From: Leucobacter salsicius M1-8
Lineage (GTDB): Bacteria > Actinomycetota > Actinomycetes > Actinomycetales > Microbacteriaceae
DNA length: 64,000 nt
Reading direction: 5' to 3'
Assembly (NCBI RefSeq): GCF_000350525.1
Contig: NZ_AOCN01000012.1
Coordinates: 62,001 to 126,000, forward strand
Part shown: one piece after another, positions 29,163 through 40,110 of the stretch
Layout of the letters: every line of letters starts with the position of its first letter
Numbering within the stretch: the first letter of the stretch is position 1
The notes under the pieces: model-generated
What the model was told of the DNA's origin: nothing
Databases searched by the model: none
The model's input: only the letters and a program-made list of their open reading frames with translations
Program-made: the position numbers and the translations under genes

Positions 29163-30374
29163 GTGAGTACCGTCCAGGAGCTAGTAGCGAAGGTGCTGCA
29201 GGCTGACGCCTGCTCTGGTTGCGGAGCGTGCACGCTTCTCGACACGGGGCTCTCGATGCGCGTCAACTCAGCAGGATACCTGCGCCCTGCTGCTGTGAGC
29301 CCGCCCTCAGAACGAGCTGGTGCAGTGCGCGCATTCAAGCGAGTTTGCCCGGGTCGCGAAGTCGTTGCGCACCGCCCAGCGGGCACCACCAGGCATCCCC
29401 TAATGGGTTCCTACGTTGGCATCTGGGAAGCGTGGGCCGTTAATCCAGAGATCCGGCATCGCGGCAGCAGCGGTGGCGTGCTCACCGCGATTCAGAGCTG
29501 GCTCCTTACTTCGGGCGCCATAACGCAGGTAGCCACCGCGGCCGCAGACCCGCAGCAACCGGTAAGAACTGTACCGGTGCGGATCGTTTCTCGCGAAGAG
29601 GCTCTCGCCGCAGCTGGCTCTCGATACGCTCCGGTGGGTGTTGGCTCGATCGCCTCTCTCGATCCCACCCACGCCATCACCGCCAAGCCTTGTGAGGCCA
29701 GCGCCATTCGCGCGCTCTCCGGGGGGCGAATCGGAGAGACGCCGCTTCTCCTTTCTTTTTTCTGCGCGGGCACTCCGAGTCAGCATGCGACGGAGCGTCT
29801 CGTGCATGACCTCGGAGGCCCGGCCCCCGAGGAGATCACAGACCTCTGGTACCGCGGGAGGGGGTGGCCTGGCCGCTTCACAGCGGTGTTTGACGGCGGT
29901 CAGGTCAGTACCGACTACGACAGCTCATGGGGGCAGGCACTCGGCCCAACGACACAGTGGCGCTGCAAAATTTGTCCCGACGGTATCGGAGAGGCAGCCG
30001 ACATCGCCGCCGCTGACTCCTGGGACTCCGACGATCGCGGCTATCCAACGTTTGGCGAGCAGGAAGGCCGGAGCGCGCTCATTGCCCGCACCGAGCGCGG
30101 CCGCGCGGTTGTGCTCGCCGCTCAGGAGGCCGGCGTCATCGAGCTGCACCCCCTCGAGCCCGAACGGCTTGCCCGGGCACAGCCCCTCCAAACCTCTCGA
30201 CGCCAGTTCCTTGCGGCGCGGCTCTGGGCCACCCGCCTCGGCGGACGATCGGTGCCCCGCTACCGCGGGTTTGGTCTCACTTGGCTCTCCCTGGCACAGC
30301 CGCGCATTGCGTTGCGCACGTTCCGCGGTACGCTCAGGAGACTCCGGGGAACGAAGCAGGGAGGCATCCAATGA
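29163..30374 (+). CDS. Coenzyme F420 hydrogenase/dehydrogenase beta subunit-like iron-sulfur protein
   Basis: A 403-residue FrhB-family protein. CSGCGACTLL near the N-terminus followed by a distant KRVCPG resembles a 4Fe-4S ligand set. KPCEASAIRAL, SFFCAGTPS and WRCKICPDGIGEAADIAAADSW (in part WRCKICPDG) match the FrhB N- and C-terminal domains with further Cys pairs. Relatives occur in exopolysaccharide loci next to pyruvyl transferases, where their redox or sugar-modifying role is not established. The GTG start has GGAAGG upstream; the stop overlaps the phosphatase start. Confidence 0.9.
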   Translation: MSTVQELVAKVLQADACSGCGACTLLDTGLSMRVNSAGYLRPAAVSPPSERAGAVRAFKRVCPGREVVAHRPAGTTRHPLMGSYVGIWEAWAVNPEIRHRGSSGGVLTAIQSWLLTSGAITQVATAAADPQQPVRTVPVRIVSREEALAAAGSRYAPVGVGSIASLDPTHAITAKPCEASAIRALSGGRIGETPLLLSFFCAGTPSQHATERLVHDLGGPAPEEITDLWYRGRGWPGRFTAVFDGGQVSTDYDSSWGQALGPTTQWRCKICPDGIGEAADIAAADSWDSDDRGYPTFGEQEGRSALIARTERGRAVVLAAQEAGVIELHPLEPERLARAQPLQTSRRQFLAARLWATRLGGRSVPRYRGFGLTWLSLAQPRIALRTFRGTLRRLRGTKQGGIQ

Positions 30375-30994
30375 GGGGTTCGGTTCTCTTCGTGTGCAGT
30401 GCCAACGTCTGCCGTTCGCCACTGATGCAGTACTCATTTCTCGAAGCAGTACCCGAAGCCACAGACTGGGATGTGGCGAGCGCCGGGGTCGCTGCACGAG
30501 AGGGTGCGCCCCCGTGCAGCCTCTCACTGAGCCTGCTTCAGGAAGAGGACGTCCACGCCCAGGCCGCGACCCACCGCGCCACTCAACTCGATCGAGACCA
30601 GTTGCAGGCTGACTTGGTCATCGTCGCGTCTCGTGCTGAACGGGCTACGATTGCGCAGCACTCACCCGACGTACGATGGCGAGTCTTCACCCTTGCCGAG
30701 GCTGTTTACCTCGGTCGATCTGCGGGTCAGCACTACCCCGGGGAGCGAGAGCAACCGGGCACGGTGGCCCAGTACGCGCAGATGCTCGACTCTCAGCGAG
30801 GCATGCTCGTTCTCCCCCGCCCACGCAACCAGCGTCGATATCTCAGCGGCTTGGAGCAGCCTCATCCCCTCGACATCTCTGACGGCCACCAGCTTCGGCG
30901 CCGTGCACACACACGTACGCTCAGGCGCATACGCACGGAGATCACCGAGTTTTCGTCCCTACTCGCCGGTTTTGTCGCGGCAGTCGAGCAATAG
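30371..30994 (+). CDS. Low-molecular-weight protein-tyrosine phosphatase (Wzb-like)
   Basis: A 207-residue phosphatase with the P-loop VCSANVCRSP near the N-terminus (Cys nucleophile, Arg six residues on). The probable general acid lies in PLDISDGHQ, where the usual Asp-Pro is replaced by Asp-Gly. It should dephosphorylate the Wzc-like kinase. Slightly longer than typical LMW-PTPs (about 150-190). ATG overlaps the FrhB-like stop (ATGA). Confidence 0.9.
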   Translation: MRGSVLFVCSANVCRSPLMQYSFLEAVPEATDWDVASAGVAAREGAPPCSLSLSLLQEEDVHAQAATHRATQLDRDQLQADLVIVASRAERATIAQHSPDVRWRVFTLAEAVYLGRSAGQHYPGEREQPGTVAQYAQMLDSQRGMLVLPRPRNQRRYLSGLEQPHPLDISDGHQLRRRAHTRTLRRIRTEITEFSSLLAGFVAAVEQ

Positions 30995-31011
30995 GAACGG
31001 ATACTGGGCCC

Positions 31012-32181
31012 ATGAATGCTGGCAAGGATCTCACCATCGCGATGGTTGGCACGCGGGGCGTACCAGCAGCCTACGGCGGGTTCGAGACCGCGATCGAAGA
31101 AATTGGTCAGCGTCTCGTTCGGCACGGTCACCGGGTGTTGGTTTACGCTCGCGGTGCAGAGCAAAAGGAACGCGAATTCCTCGGCATGGAGCTGATTCAT
31201 CTTCCCGCCGTGCCGGTGAAGCAGATCGAGACACTGAGTCACACCGGGCTCTCAACCGTGCACGCGTTCACTCGAAAGAAGATCGACGCCGCGTTCGTCT
31301 TCAATGCGGCAAACGCTCCATTCTTGCCGCTGCTTCGCGCGCGCAGAATCCCGACGGCACTGCACATGGACGGGCTTGAGTGGCGCAGATCCAAGTGGGG
31401 GGCCCGCGGTCGGTCATATTACCGCTGGGCCGAGCAGTTAGGTGTTCGTCGTGCCGATGCCTTGATTTCAGATGCCCCCGGCATCGCCAACTACTATCGT
31501 CACCAGTTCGGCGTCGCTACCGAGATGATCCGTTACGGTGCCCCTCTCCTGGATGCGGCCCCCGATCATGGGATCCGCAAGATCGGGCTTGAGCCGAATG
31601 GGTATCACTTGGTCGTAGCCCGTTTCGAACCCGAGAATCACGTGATCGAGATCGTGGCGGGTTACTCGGCGAGCAATGCCAAATTGCCGCTCGTGGTTGT
31701 GGGGTCGGCGCCGTATAGCGCCCACTACACACAGCAGATTGAAGCCATCGCGCAGGGAGACCCACGAATCCGCCTGTTGGGTGGGGTGTATGACCAGGAA
31801 CTCCTCGATGCCTTGTACTTCCATGCACGCACCTACCTGCATGGGCACTCCGTTGGTGGTACAAACCCGTCGTTGCTGCGTGCAATGGGTGCTGGCACTG
31901 CGGTGATTGCGTTTGATGTCGGGTTCAACCGCGAAACAGCAGGAGGAGGCTGGTTCTTCTCCGACAGCGATGGTGTCTCCAAGTCCATCATTGACGCAGA
32001 GGCTTCGCCAGAAGTGGTGCTGGCTACGGCACAGGCTGCTCGCGCCCGCGCCGCAGCTGAGTTCAATTGGGACAAGGTCGCGAGGCAGTACGAGGATCTT
32101 GCACATCGCCTCGCCTCCGGTGAGTCCATCCACCAGACTGCACGCCACGCACGCAGGGCCTCCGAGGAGTGGCCGGAGTGA
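31012..32181 (+). CDS. Glycosyltransferase GT4 with DUF1972 N-terminus
   Basis: A 389-residue GT-B protein. The N-terminal AMVGTRGVPAAYGGFETAIEEIG (quoted in part: GTRGVPAAYGGFETA) is the DUF1972 signature, seen in rhamnosyl/mannosyl transferases of capsule loci. ALHMDGLEWRRSKWG and the donor-domain YLHGHSVGGTNPSLLRAM (in part HSVGGTNPSLL) fit the same group. The gene is 17 bp after the phosphatase gene and overlaps the next GT by GTGA. Confidence 0.9.
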   Translation: MNAGKDLTIAMVGTRGVPAAYGGFETAIEEIGQRLVRHGHRVLVYARGAEQKEREFLGMELIHLPAVPVKQIETLSHTGLSTVHAFTRKKIDAAFVFNAANAPFLPLLRARRIPTALHMDGLEWRRSKWGARGRSYYRWAEQLGVRRADALISDAPGIANYYRHQFGVATEMIRYGAPLLDAAPDHGIRKIGLEPNGYHLVVARFEPENHVIEIVAGYSASNAKLPLVVVGSAPYSAHYTQQIEAIAQGDPRIRLLGGVYDQELLDALYFHARTYLHGHSVGGTNPSLLRAMGAGTAVIAFDVGFNRETAGGGWFFSDSDGVSKSIIDAEASPEVVLATAQAARARAAAEFNWDKVARQYEDLAHRLASGESIHQTARHARRASEEWPE

Positions 32182-33314
32182 CTCCGCAGACCGTACTGGC
32201 TGTTCATTCGAGTGGGGACCTCTTTGGCTCTGATCGAATGTTTCTCGAGAGCATAGTCGGGCTCAGAAGCGCTGGCCACAACGTCGTAGTCGCGTTGCCA
32301 GCCACCGGCCCGATGGTGCCTGAACTCCACGCAATTGGAGCACGCGTCGTCGTGCTACCCATGCTCGTGCTCAGGCGGGCCCACCTCCGCCCTTCTGGTT
32401 GGGGCATACTTGCGCGCGACGGAATTCGTGGTTTCGTGGCGGCTCACAGGCTGTTGAGAAAGCTACACCCATCCGCAGTCTATGTGAGCACGATCACGCT
32501 TCCCCACTGGCCGGTTGCAGCCAGATTGCACCGGGCACACGTCGTCGCCCACGTGCACGAGGCCGAGGGCTACGTGCACCGATTGGTCAATGCCGCCGCA
32601 TATTTGCCGCTTGCGGCCGCTCATACCGTGATCGTCAATAGTGACTATTCGAAACATGTGCTCGGCGAGAGCCTCCCCCCGTTGCGGGATCGGGCTCAAG
32701 TCATTCTTAACGGGGTCGCCAGCCCAGACGACCCGATGCCACCGCGCGAGGCAATTACCGGGGCACTGCGCGTCTGCTATGTCGGTCGGCTCTCCCCTCG
32801 CAAGGGTCCGGATCTGGTCCTCAAGGCTGCCCGCATCCTCGCGCTGAACAACAGTCCTGTGCAGATCACACTCGTCGGATCGGTGTTTGCGGGCAATGAA
32901 TGGTACGAACAGGAGCTTCGTGACCTCGCGGCCGAGCTCCCTGAAGGCGCCTCTGTCACGTTTGCAGGATTCGCGCCCAATATCTGGCCGCATCTCGCTG
33001 GAGCCGATGTCGCTGTCGTCCCGTCACGCCTTGACGAGTCGTTTGGCAATACTGCTGTCGAGGGGGTGCTCGCGCTTCGCCCAGTGGTCGCAAGCGACCT
33101 CTCGGGGCTGCGGGAAGCAGTAGGCCGGTACTCGACCGCCTACCTCGTCGCCCCCGATGACGAGTATGAACTCGTCGCTGCACTCAGGCAGGTGCGCACC
33201 AACTGGTCGAGTCTGCACGAGCGCGTGGCGGCCGAGCGCATTCAAGCTCTCAACCGCCACGCACCCGCCAGCTACCGCGCTTCAATCAGTCGCGCTGTGA
33301 CCGGCATTACCTGA
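32178..33314 (+). CDS. Glycosyltransferase GT4/GT1
   Basis: A 378-residue GT-B protein with Gly-rich acceptor loop HSSGDLFGSDRMF, donor-domain VCYVGRLSPRKGPDL and VVPSRLDESFGNTAVEGVLA holding the ExxxxxxxE motif. Specificity unknown. GTG at 32178 overlaps the previous stop and has GAGGAG 8 nt upstream; a GTG at 32169 sits on that site and is rejected. The gene ends only 2 bp from the convergent beta-helix gene, without a visible hairpin terminator between them. Confidence 0.9.
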   Translation: MTPQTVLAVHSSGDLFGSDRMFLESIVGLRSAGHNVVVALPATGPMVPELHAIGARVVVLPMLVLRRAHLRPSGWGILARDGIRGFVAAHRLLRKLHPSAVYVSTITLPHWPVAARLHRAHVVAHVHEAEGYVHRLVNAAAYLPLAAAHTVIVNSDYSKHVLGESLPPLRDRAQVILNGVASPDDPMPPREAITGALRVCYVGRLSPRKGPDLVLKAARILALNNSPVQITLVGSVFAGNEWYEQELRDLAAELPEGASVTFAGFAPNIWPHLAGADVAVVPSRLDESFGNTAVEGVLALRPVVASDLSGLREAVGRYSTAYLVAPDDEYELVAALRQVRTNWSSLHERVAAERIQALNRHAPASYRASISRAVTGIT

Positions 33315-33316
33315 CG

Positions 33317-36300
33317 CTAGCGTGACTGCGCGCCAAGCACGCTGCTGCCCTGTGCCAGGTGCGTTGCCGAGGCAATATTGGCGGGCACGCTGCGCGCCAC
33401 CGCCGCCTGATCCTTTACATACGCGCTTTGCAGTGCATAGTTGCTCGTCGTGAGCGCACCACCCTCAACGAGGCGCGAGCGCTTCTCCTGCCCCGTCGAG
33501 GAGCGGAACAGGTCCAGCGTGTTGGTCACGGTCGGATTGCCAGCCGCTCCAGTCGACCAGACGCCAAACCACTTCGGGGCATTGGCGTTGGCACGCTGGT
33601 ACAGGTTGCCATCCGTCCACGACACCATGCGATTGGCGGTGAACTCGCGCGAGAAGTCCTCCACGCACATCAGGCAGTTTCCAGAGGAAGAACCGACCAC
33701 GTTGTTCGCTACGACAGTATTGCGTGTGATCCACGGCATGGTGAGGTCGGGCTTTGGCTGCCTGGGGTCGTGGCCCGCAGCAGACAGGTCAGACGCTCGA
33801 CGACGGTCCTGCGTGATGTTGATGTTGCGACTGTTACCGACGGCCGTGTTGTTCCACACCTGAACGTTGCCGGTGTTGATCACATAGATGCCCGCGAGAG
33901 CATTGTCGGCCACAATGTTGTCTGCGACGATGGCCGTATCTGACAGTTCCAGGACGAGGCCATTGCCCGTATTTCCAATGACATCATTTCCGGTGAACCG
34001 AATGTTGTAGACCGATTCGTCGAACCAGGGGCCTTGACCAAGGTTGTCCACGAAGGCCGAGTCGACCACAGAGACGTTGCGCGAACGTCCGACCTTGAAC
34101 GCCCCTGACACGGGCGCACGGTTAAACCGCTCCGTATTGTTACCAGAGGACAGCACGCGCTCGAGCTTGAGGCCATCGGCTGTAGCCGCGCCTCCGCCCA
34201 GCAATCCATTGTCAATCATCGAAACGCGACGCAGCGTCGTGTTGGGGCTCCATGTGTAGAACCCTGTCGTCGCGTTGTCTTGGATTGTCACGTCGGTGAA
34301 CGTGACATTTGCCGCGGCGGCGATGACCGCTCCCATGTCAGGCACACTGGGCGCGTACCGCTTCACACCGATACCACGCACCTCGGAGTTGTCTGACCGA
34401 ACCGAAAGCGCCTGCACGAGCGAGCTTGCTTCCACACGCTTCCCGGTCGGGTTGCTGCCAATAACCATCTCATCCCGGGCGTCATCCACAAAGAACGTCC
34501 CCTTCGTGACCTTGCTGCGCGAAGTAACCTCGGTCAGCTTCACACCTCCGACCCAAACCTGATCGGGGTGGGCGGCCATTGGATACTCGGGGTTCACAAA
34601 CTGCCAACCAGGCTGCGTGCTGTCAGGTTTGCCTCGCACAAAGGTGGGGCTGTCATCCAGTTCCAGGGTCCAGCCCGACTTCACCCAGGTTGTACCGGAG
34701 GCTACCCAGCCGACCACCGGGGCTGCGCCGTCGAGCCACACAGCTTCGTTGGGATACGGCTGAACCGTCACGCGCTTCTGCGGCGGCACCAGCACCTCCT
34801 CGTGGTAAGAGCCCGCGCGAAGCACGATGGTGCCACCATTGCGCACCTTGCGCAGCGCAGCGGTGATTGTTTTCAAGGGTGCCGCTTGGCTGCCCGCGAA
34901 TACGTCGTTTCCTGCAGGAGCAACAAAGACCGCGCCCGCAGGCACCGGGTAGCTGAGCGTTCCTGGTGCCGCAGCACCGGGATTTCCCCGCAGTCCAGTC
35001 TCGGGACCTGGCTCTGGCTCTGGCTTGGGCTCAGGCTCGGGCGCCGTCGGGATCTCAGGCAGGTTGTCGGTCCCGCTGACTCGCAGCGCGTCGATCATCA
35101 GCGGCGCGACCTCTGTTCCGTTGGAGGTGTACAGCGACAGCCTGGCGCTACCCGCCACAGCACCGCTGGTGCTTGCGGCGGTGACACTCCAGGTGGCGGG
35201 CTCGTCGTCAGTTGCCAACCAGGCCGATGCCGCGAGCGAGGTCTGAGTGTCTCCCCGCACGGCGGTGCGCACACGCAGGGTGTCACCTGCGCGAACGGCC
35301 GAGTCGAGGCGGACCGATTTCAGCACCGTTGAGGTGGTGAGGCCGCTGGTTTCGACAAGCGCGAGGTCGACCGCACCGTTCGGCTGAATCTGCAACTGGG
35401 CGCCCACAGCGCCGGCATCGGTGGCGCGAAGCCCCGACGTCAGGTACAGTCCGCTTCCGCCCTTCGGGAGAGCAGGAACCTTCACTTCAAAGCGCAGTTG
35501 GGCATCAGCGAGCGAGAGTCCCGCAGCCGTCACGACACTGGTTCGACCTGGGGCGGGGCTTGCGATGGAGGCACCGTTCGTGCCCACTGACAGCACCGCC
35601 GCCGGAGTTGATTCCCACGTTGCACCGGAGTCCGAGGTGCCCCAGCTACCGGAGACCTCGCGCGCAAAATCATCGCTCAGTTTAGCTTTGTCGGCCTCGG
35701 GCCAGGGCTTGGCCTCGGGCTCGGGGTCAGGATTAGGCTCGGGGTTGGGCGTCGGTTCGGTTGCTTGATCCGGTGCGCCAGCGCGCACTGAGAGCAGATT
35801 GACCGTTGTTGCCGGGGCGGCAGATGAACTGTAGGCCGACCATGAAACGTTCCCCGCTCCGCTGAGTGCGGGCGTTACCTGGTCAGTGAGCTCGAGCTGC
35901 CACTCCGGGGCCGAAGCAGCAGGGTTCCACACCCGAGCGTGCAGCGCTACCGCGCCGGTGCCCACGGCCTTGACCTCGAGAACGGCGTCGGCCTGCACGT
36001 CGAGCGAGACGGTGCGCTCCTGCAGTACCCGCGTTTGGGCCCCCTCGGTACGCGTCAGCGCGAGTTCGACCTGACCGTTGGTCAGCGCGCGAACGCGCGC
36101 CGCATACGAGGAGTCACCGGTGTCGCGCACTAGTGAGCTGAAGTACACTCCGCTTCCCTCAGTGGGGATCGTGGGGATCCGAAATGCTGTGCGAACCTGA
36201 GTGTCACTGAGAGACGCGCCATTCCAGGCCATGTTTGCCGTGCGTCCTGCGCCAGCTGGTTGCAGCACCGCGGCGCCGCCGGAGGCAGACGAGACGGCCG

Positions 36301-36508
36301 CCGAGTTTGCGATGTACGCTCCCGAGGCGGGGTCGCCCCAGCCGCTTACTGCGGAACGGTCAAACTCATCGGACAAGACCAGCCCGGGGGCTGCCTGCGC
36401 CGGAGCAACAACTACTCCCGTGAGCAGCAACGAGAGCAGCGCAATTACTGCGATGAGGATTGAACGTGAGCGTGAAAGATAGTGCGGGTAAGAGGCGCTT
36501 GCGGCCAT
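33317..36508 (-). CDS. Giant secreted right-handed beta-helix protein with two jelly-roll-like domains
   Basis: A 1063-residue exported protein. A signal peptide with a long hydrophobic core (ILIAVIALLSLLLTGVVV, cleavage after AQA) is followed by a domain beginning SDEFDRSAVSGWG (about 43-250), a Pro/Glu-rich linker, a second domain SDDFAREVSGSWG (about 273-480), another EPEPKPEPEP linker (about 489-505) and a pectate-lyase/polysaccharide-lyase-like beta-helix from about 525. The helix region begins FVAPAGNDVFAGSQAAPLKTI, quoted in part by APAGNDVFAGS, and has repeated NNTAVGNS/DNIVADN units. It could cleave or bind the polymer. ATG at 36508 is preferred to GTG at 36544, which would put 12 extra residues before the signal. 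No wall-anchor motif. Confidence 0.85.
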   Translation of the reverse strand: MAASASYPHYLSRSRSILIAVIALLSLLLTGVVVAPAQAAPGLVLSDEFDRSAVSGWGDPASGAYIANSAAVSSASGGAAVLQPAGAGRTANMAWNGASLSDTQVRTAFRIPTIPTEGSGVYFSSLVRDTGDSSYAARVRALTNGQVELALTRTEGAQTRVLQERTVSLDVQADAVLEVKAVGTGAVALHARVWNPAASAPEWQLELTDQVTPALSGAGNVSWSAYSSSAAPATTVNLLSVRAGAPDQATEPTPNPEPNPDPEPEAKPWPEADKAKLSDDFAREVSGSWGTSDSGATWESTPAAVLSVGTNGASIASPAPGRTSVVTAAGLSLADAQLRFEVKVPALPKGGSGLYLTSGLRATDAGAVGAQLQIQPNGAVDLALVETSGLTTSTVLKSVRLDSAVRAGDTLRVRTAVRGDTQTSLAASAWLATDDEPATWSVTAASTSGAVAGSARLSLYTSNGTEVAPLMIDALRVSGTDNLPEIPTAPEPEPKPEPEPGPETGLRGNPGAAAPGTLSYPVPAGAVFVAPAGNDVFAGSQAAPLKTITAALRKVRNGGTIVLRAGSYHEEVLVPPQKRVTVQPYPNEAVWLDGAAPVVGWVASGTTWVKSGWTLELDDSPTFVRGKPDSTQPGWQFVNPEYPMAAHPDQVWVGGVKLTEVTSRSKVTKGTFFVDDARDEMVIGSNPTGKRVEASSLVQALSVRSDNSEVRGIGVKRYAPSVPDMGAVIAAAANVTFTDVTIQDNATTGFYTWSPNTTLRRVSMIDNGLLGGGAATADGLKLERVLSSGNNTERFNRAPVSGAFKVGRSRNVSVVDSAFVDNLGQGPWFDESVYNIRFTGNDVIGNTGNGLVLELSDTAIVADNIVADNALAGIYVINTGNVQVWNNTAVGNSRNINITQDRRRASDLSAAGHDPRQPKPDLTMPWITRNTVVANNVVGSSSGNCLMCVEDFSREFTANRMVSWTDGNLYQRANANAPKWFGVWSTGAAGNPTVTNTLDLFRSSTGQEKRSRLVEGGALTTSNYALQSAYVKDQAAVARSVPANIASATHLAQGSSVLGAQSR

Positions 36509-36637
36509 ACAGTTGAGGATTCCTAGCGTGAACGTATTACCCACGGCCGCAATTACTCACGGCAGCGGCTGATATCCCCTGAAACTCGCGCTAGCCTAAC
36601 CCGATTTCACCTCCCAAAGTAACCTCGCTGCGTACAT

Positions 36638-38044
36638 TCACAGTTTGCCGACGCCCACCAGATACTCCGAAAGCGCCGTCTCGACGGCCCGCGGTACAAA
36701 CCCCGTTGCGGCCAGTTTGTCGAGCGCGAGAACGCTGTTGGCTGGCCGAGGGGCGGCTTCTTTGCCCGCGAAATACTGCGCGGTACTCACGCCCGCAATT
36801 CGATCCGGATCATGGCCCAGCTCAGCAAACACGCGTCGCGCGATGTCGGCCCACGAGGCCGCATCGCCCCCGCTCGTGAGGTTATAAACTCCATGCTCGG
36901 GGCGCTGCCTGAGCAGGTGCACGATGCCCGCGGCGATGTCTTTAGTGAAGCTGAGACGCCCGACCTGGTCGTTCACGACCGAGGGGTCGACGCCGCGCTC
37001 TGCGAGCCGCGCCATGGTGCGCACGAAGTTGTCGCCGTCGCCGATCACCCAGCTGGTGCGCACGATGTAGTGGTTCGGCACGGTGGCCACGAGCGCGTCG
37101 CCCGCGGCCTTGGTCTGGCCGTAGACGCCGAGCGGGGCAACCCGATCCTGCTCCGTGTAGGGGCCCGGTCTCGTGCCGTCGAAGACGTAGTCGCTCGAGA
37201 CGTGCACGAGCGTGATCCGATGACGGGACACGTGGCTGACGAGCCGCGCGAGGCCCGTCACGTTGGCATCCCAGCAGTCGGTTCGGCCCGCCGCGGTCTC
37301 GGCGAGGTCGACCGCCGTGTAGGCGGCGGCGTTGATCACCGTGTCGTAGTCGCCCCAGCGCACGCGGTCGAGGCTCGTCTCGTCACCAAGGTCGATGCGC
37401 GCGCGGTCGGCAAAGTCGGCCTGCGGCAGTGCGCCACGAAGCGCGCGACCCACCTGCCCGCCCGCCCCGAGCACGAGGGTGCGCTTGGCTGGCATGGGCG
37501 TCACGCCTGCCAGCCGGGGGTGTGCCAGGTCCTTTTCAGAGCGCTCGGCCTGCTCGAGCGGGATCGGCCAGTCGATAGCGGCGGTCTCGTCGGCGAGATT
37601 CAAGAAGGTGTAGGCGCCCTGAGACTCGGCCGACCAGTGGTCATTGACGAGGTAGACGTAGGCGGTGTTGTCCTCAAGCGTTTGGTACGCGTTGCCGACG
37701 CCGCGCGGCACGAAGATGGCCGAGGACGGGTCGAGCTCGGCGGTGAACACGGTGCCGAAACTGGGGCCCTCGCGCAGGTCCACCCAGGCACCAAAGATGC
37801 GTCCGGTCGCCACCGAGACGTACTTGTCCCAGGGCTCGGCGTGGATGCCACGAGTGGCGCCGCGCTTGTCGTTGAAGGAGATGTTGTTTTGCACCGGCCC
37901 GAAATCAGGCAGTCCGAGGGCCACCATCTTCTCGCGCTGCCAGTTCTCCTTGAACCAGCCGCGATTGTCGCCGTGCACCGGCAGGTCGAGCAGCATCAGC
38001 CCCGGAATTGTGGTCTCGCGCACCGCAAGCGATTTCGCTTCCAC
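36638..38044 (-). CDS. Bifunctional dTDP-4-dehydrorhamnose 3,5-epimerase / dTDP-4-dehydrorhamnose reductase
   Basis: A 468-residue fusion of RmlC (about 1-185) and RmlD (about 187-468), giving the last two steps of dTDP-L-rhamnose synthesis in one chain. RmlC landmarks: DNRGWFKENW, NNISFNDKRGATRGIHAEP (catalytic His; quoted in part as GATRGIHAEP), PRGVGNAYQTLED. RmlD landmarks: LVLGAGGQVGRAL (NADPH site), NAAAYTAVDLAE, VSSDYVFDG, YGQTKAAGD (catalytic Tyr/Lys). GTG start with GGGGAGG upstream. It lies 2 bp after rmlB in an rmlA-rmlB-rmlCD operon. The symbol is left empty because two functions are fused. Confidence 0.94.
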   Translation of the reverse strand: MEAKSLAVRETTIPGLMLLDLPVHGDNRGWFKENWQREKMVALGLPDFGPVQNNISFNDKRGATRGIHAEPWDKYVSVATGRIFGAWVDLREGPSFGTVFTAELDPSSAIFVPRGVGNAYQTLEDNTAYVYLVNDHWSAESQGAYTFLNLADETAAIDWPIPLEQAERSEKDLAHPRLAGVTPMPAKRTLVLGAGGQVGRALRGALPQADFADRARIDLGDETSLDRVRWGDYDTVINAAAYTAVDLAETAAGRTDCWDANVTGLARLVSHVSRHRITLVHVSSDYVFDGTRPGPYTEQDRVAPLGVYGQTKAAGDALVATVPNHYIVRTSWVIGDGDNFVRTMARLAERGVDPSVVNDQVGRLSFTKDIAAGIVHLLRQRPEHGVYNLTSGGDAASWADIARRVFAELGHDPDRIAGVSTAQYFAGKEAAPRPANSVLALDKLAATGFVPRAVETALSEYLVGVGKL

Positions 38045-38046
38045 GG

Positions 38047-39932
<1,886 letters not shown>

Positions 39933-40110
39933 GTCGCACCTCACTTCTGGCGCACCGCAGCTCGGGCCACAGAAGCCCGCACCAGGTCGCCATTGAACTG
40001 GATGCTTCTGATCCTCTCACGACAGCGTGGAGTTCGTGCAAGATTTAGCGCATGCTTCGCTTCGCGGTCCGCGGCGCCACTGCACCGCTACCCCTCGGTG
40101 TCGTGAGTGC

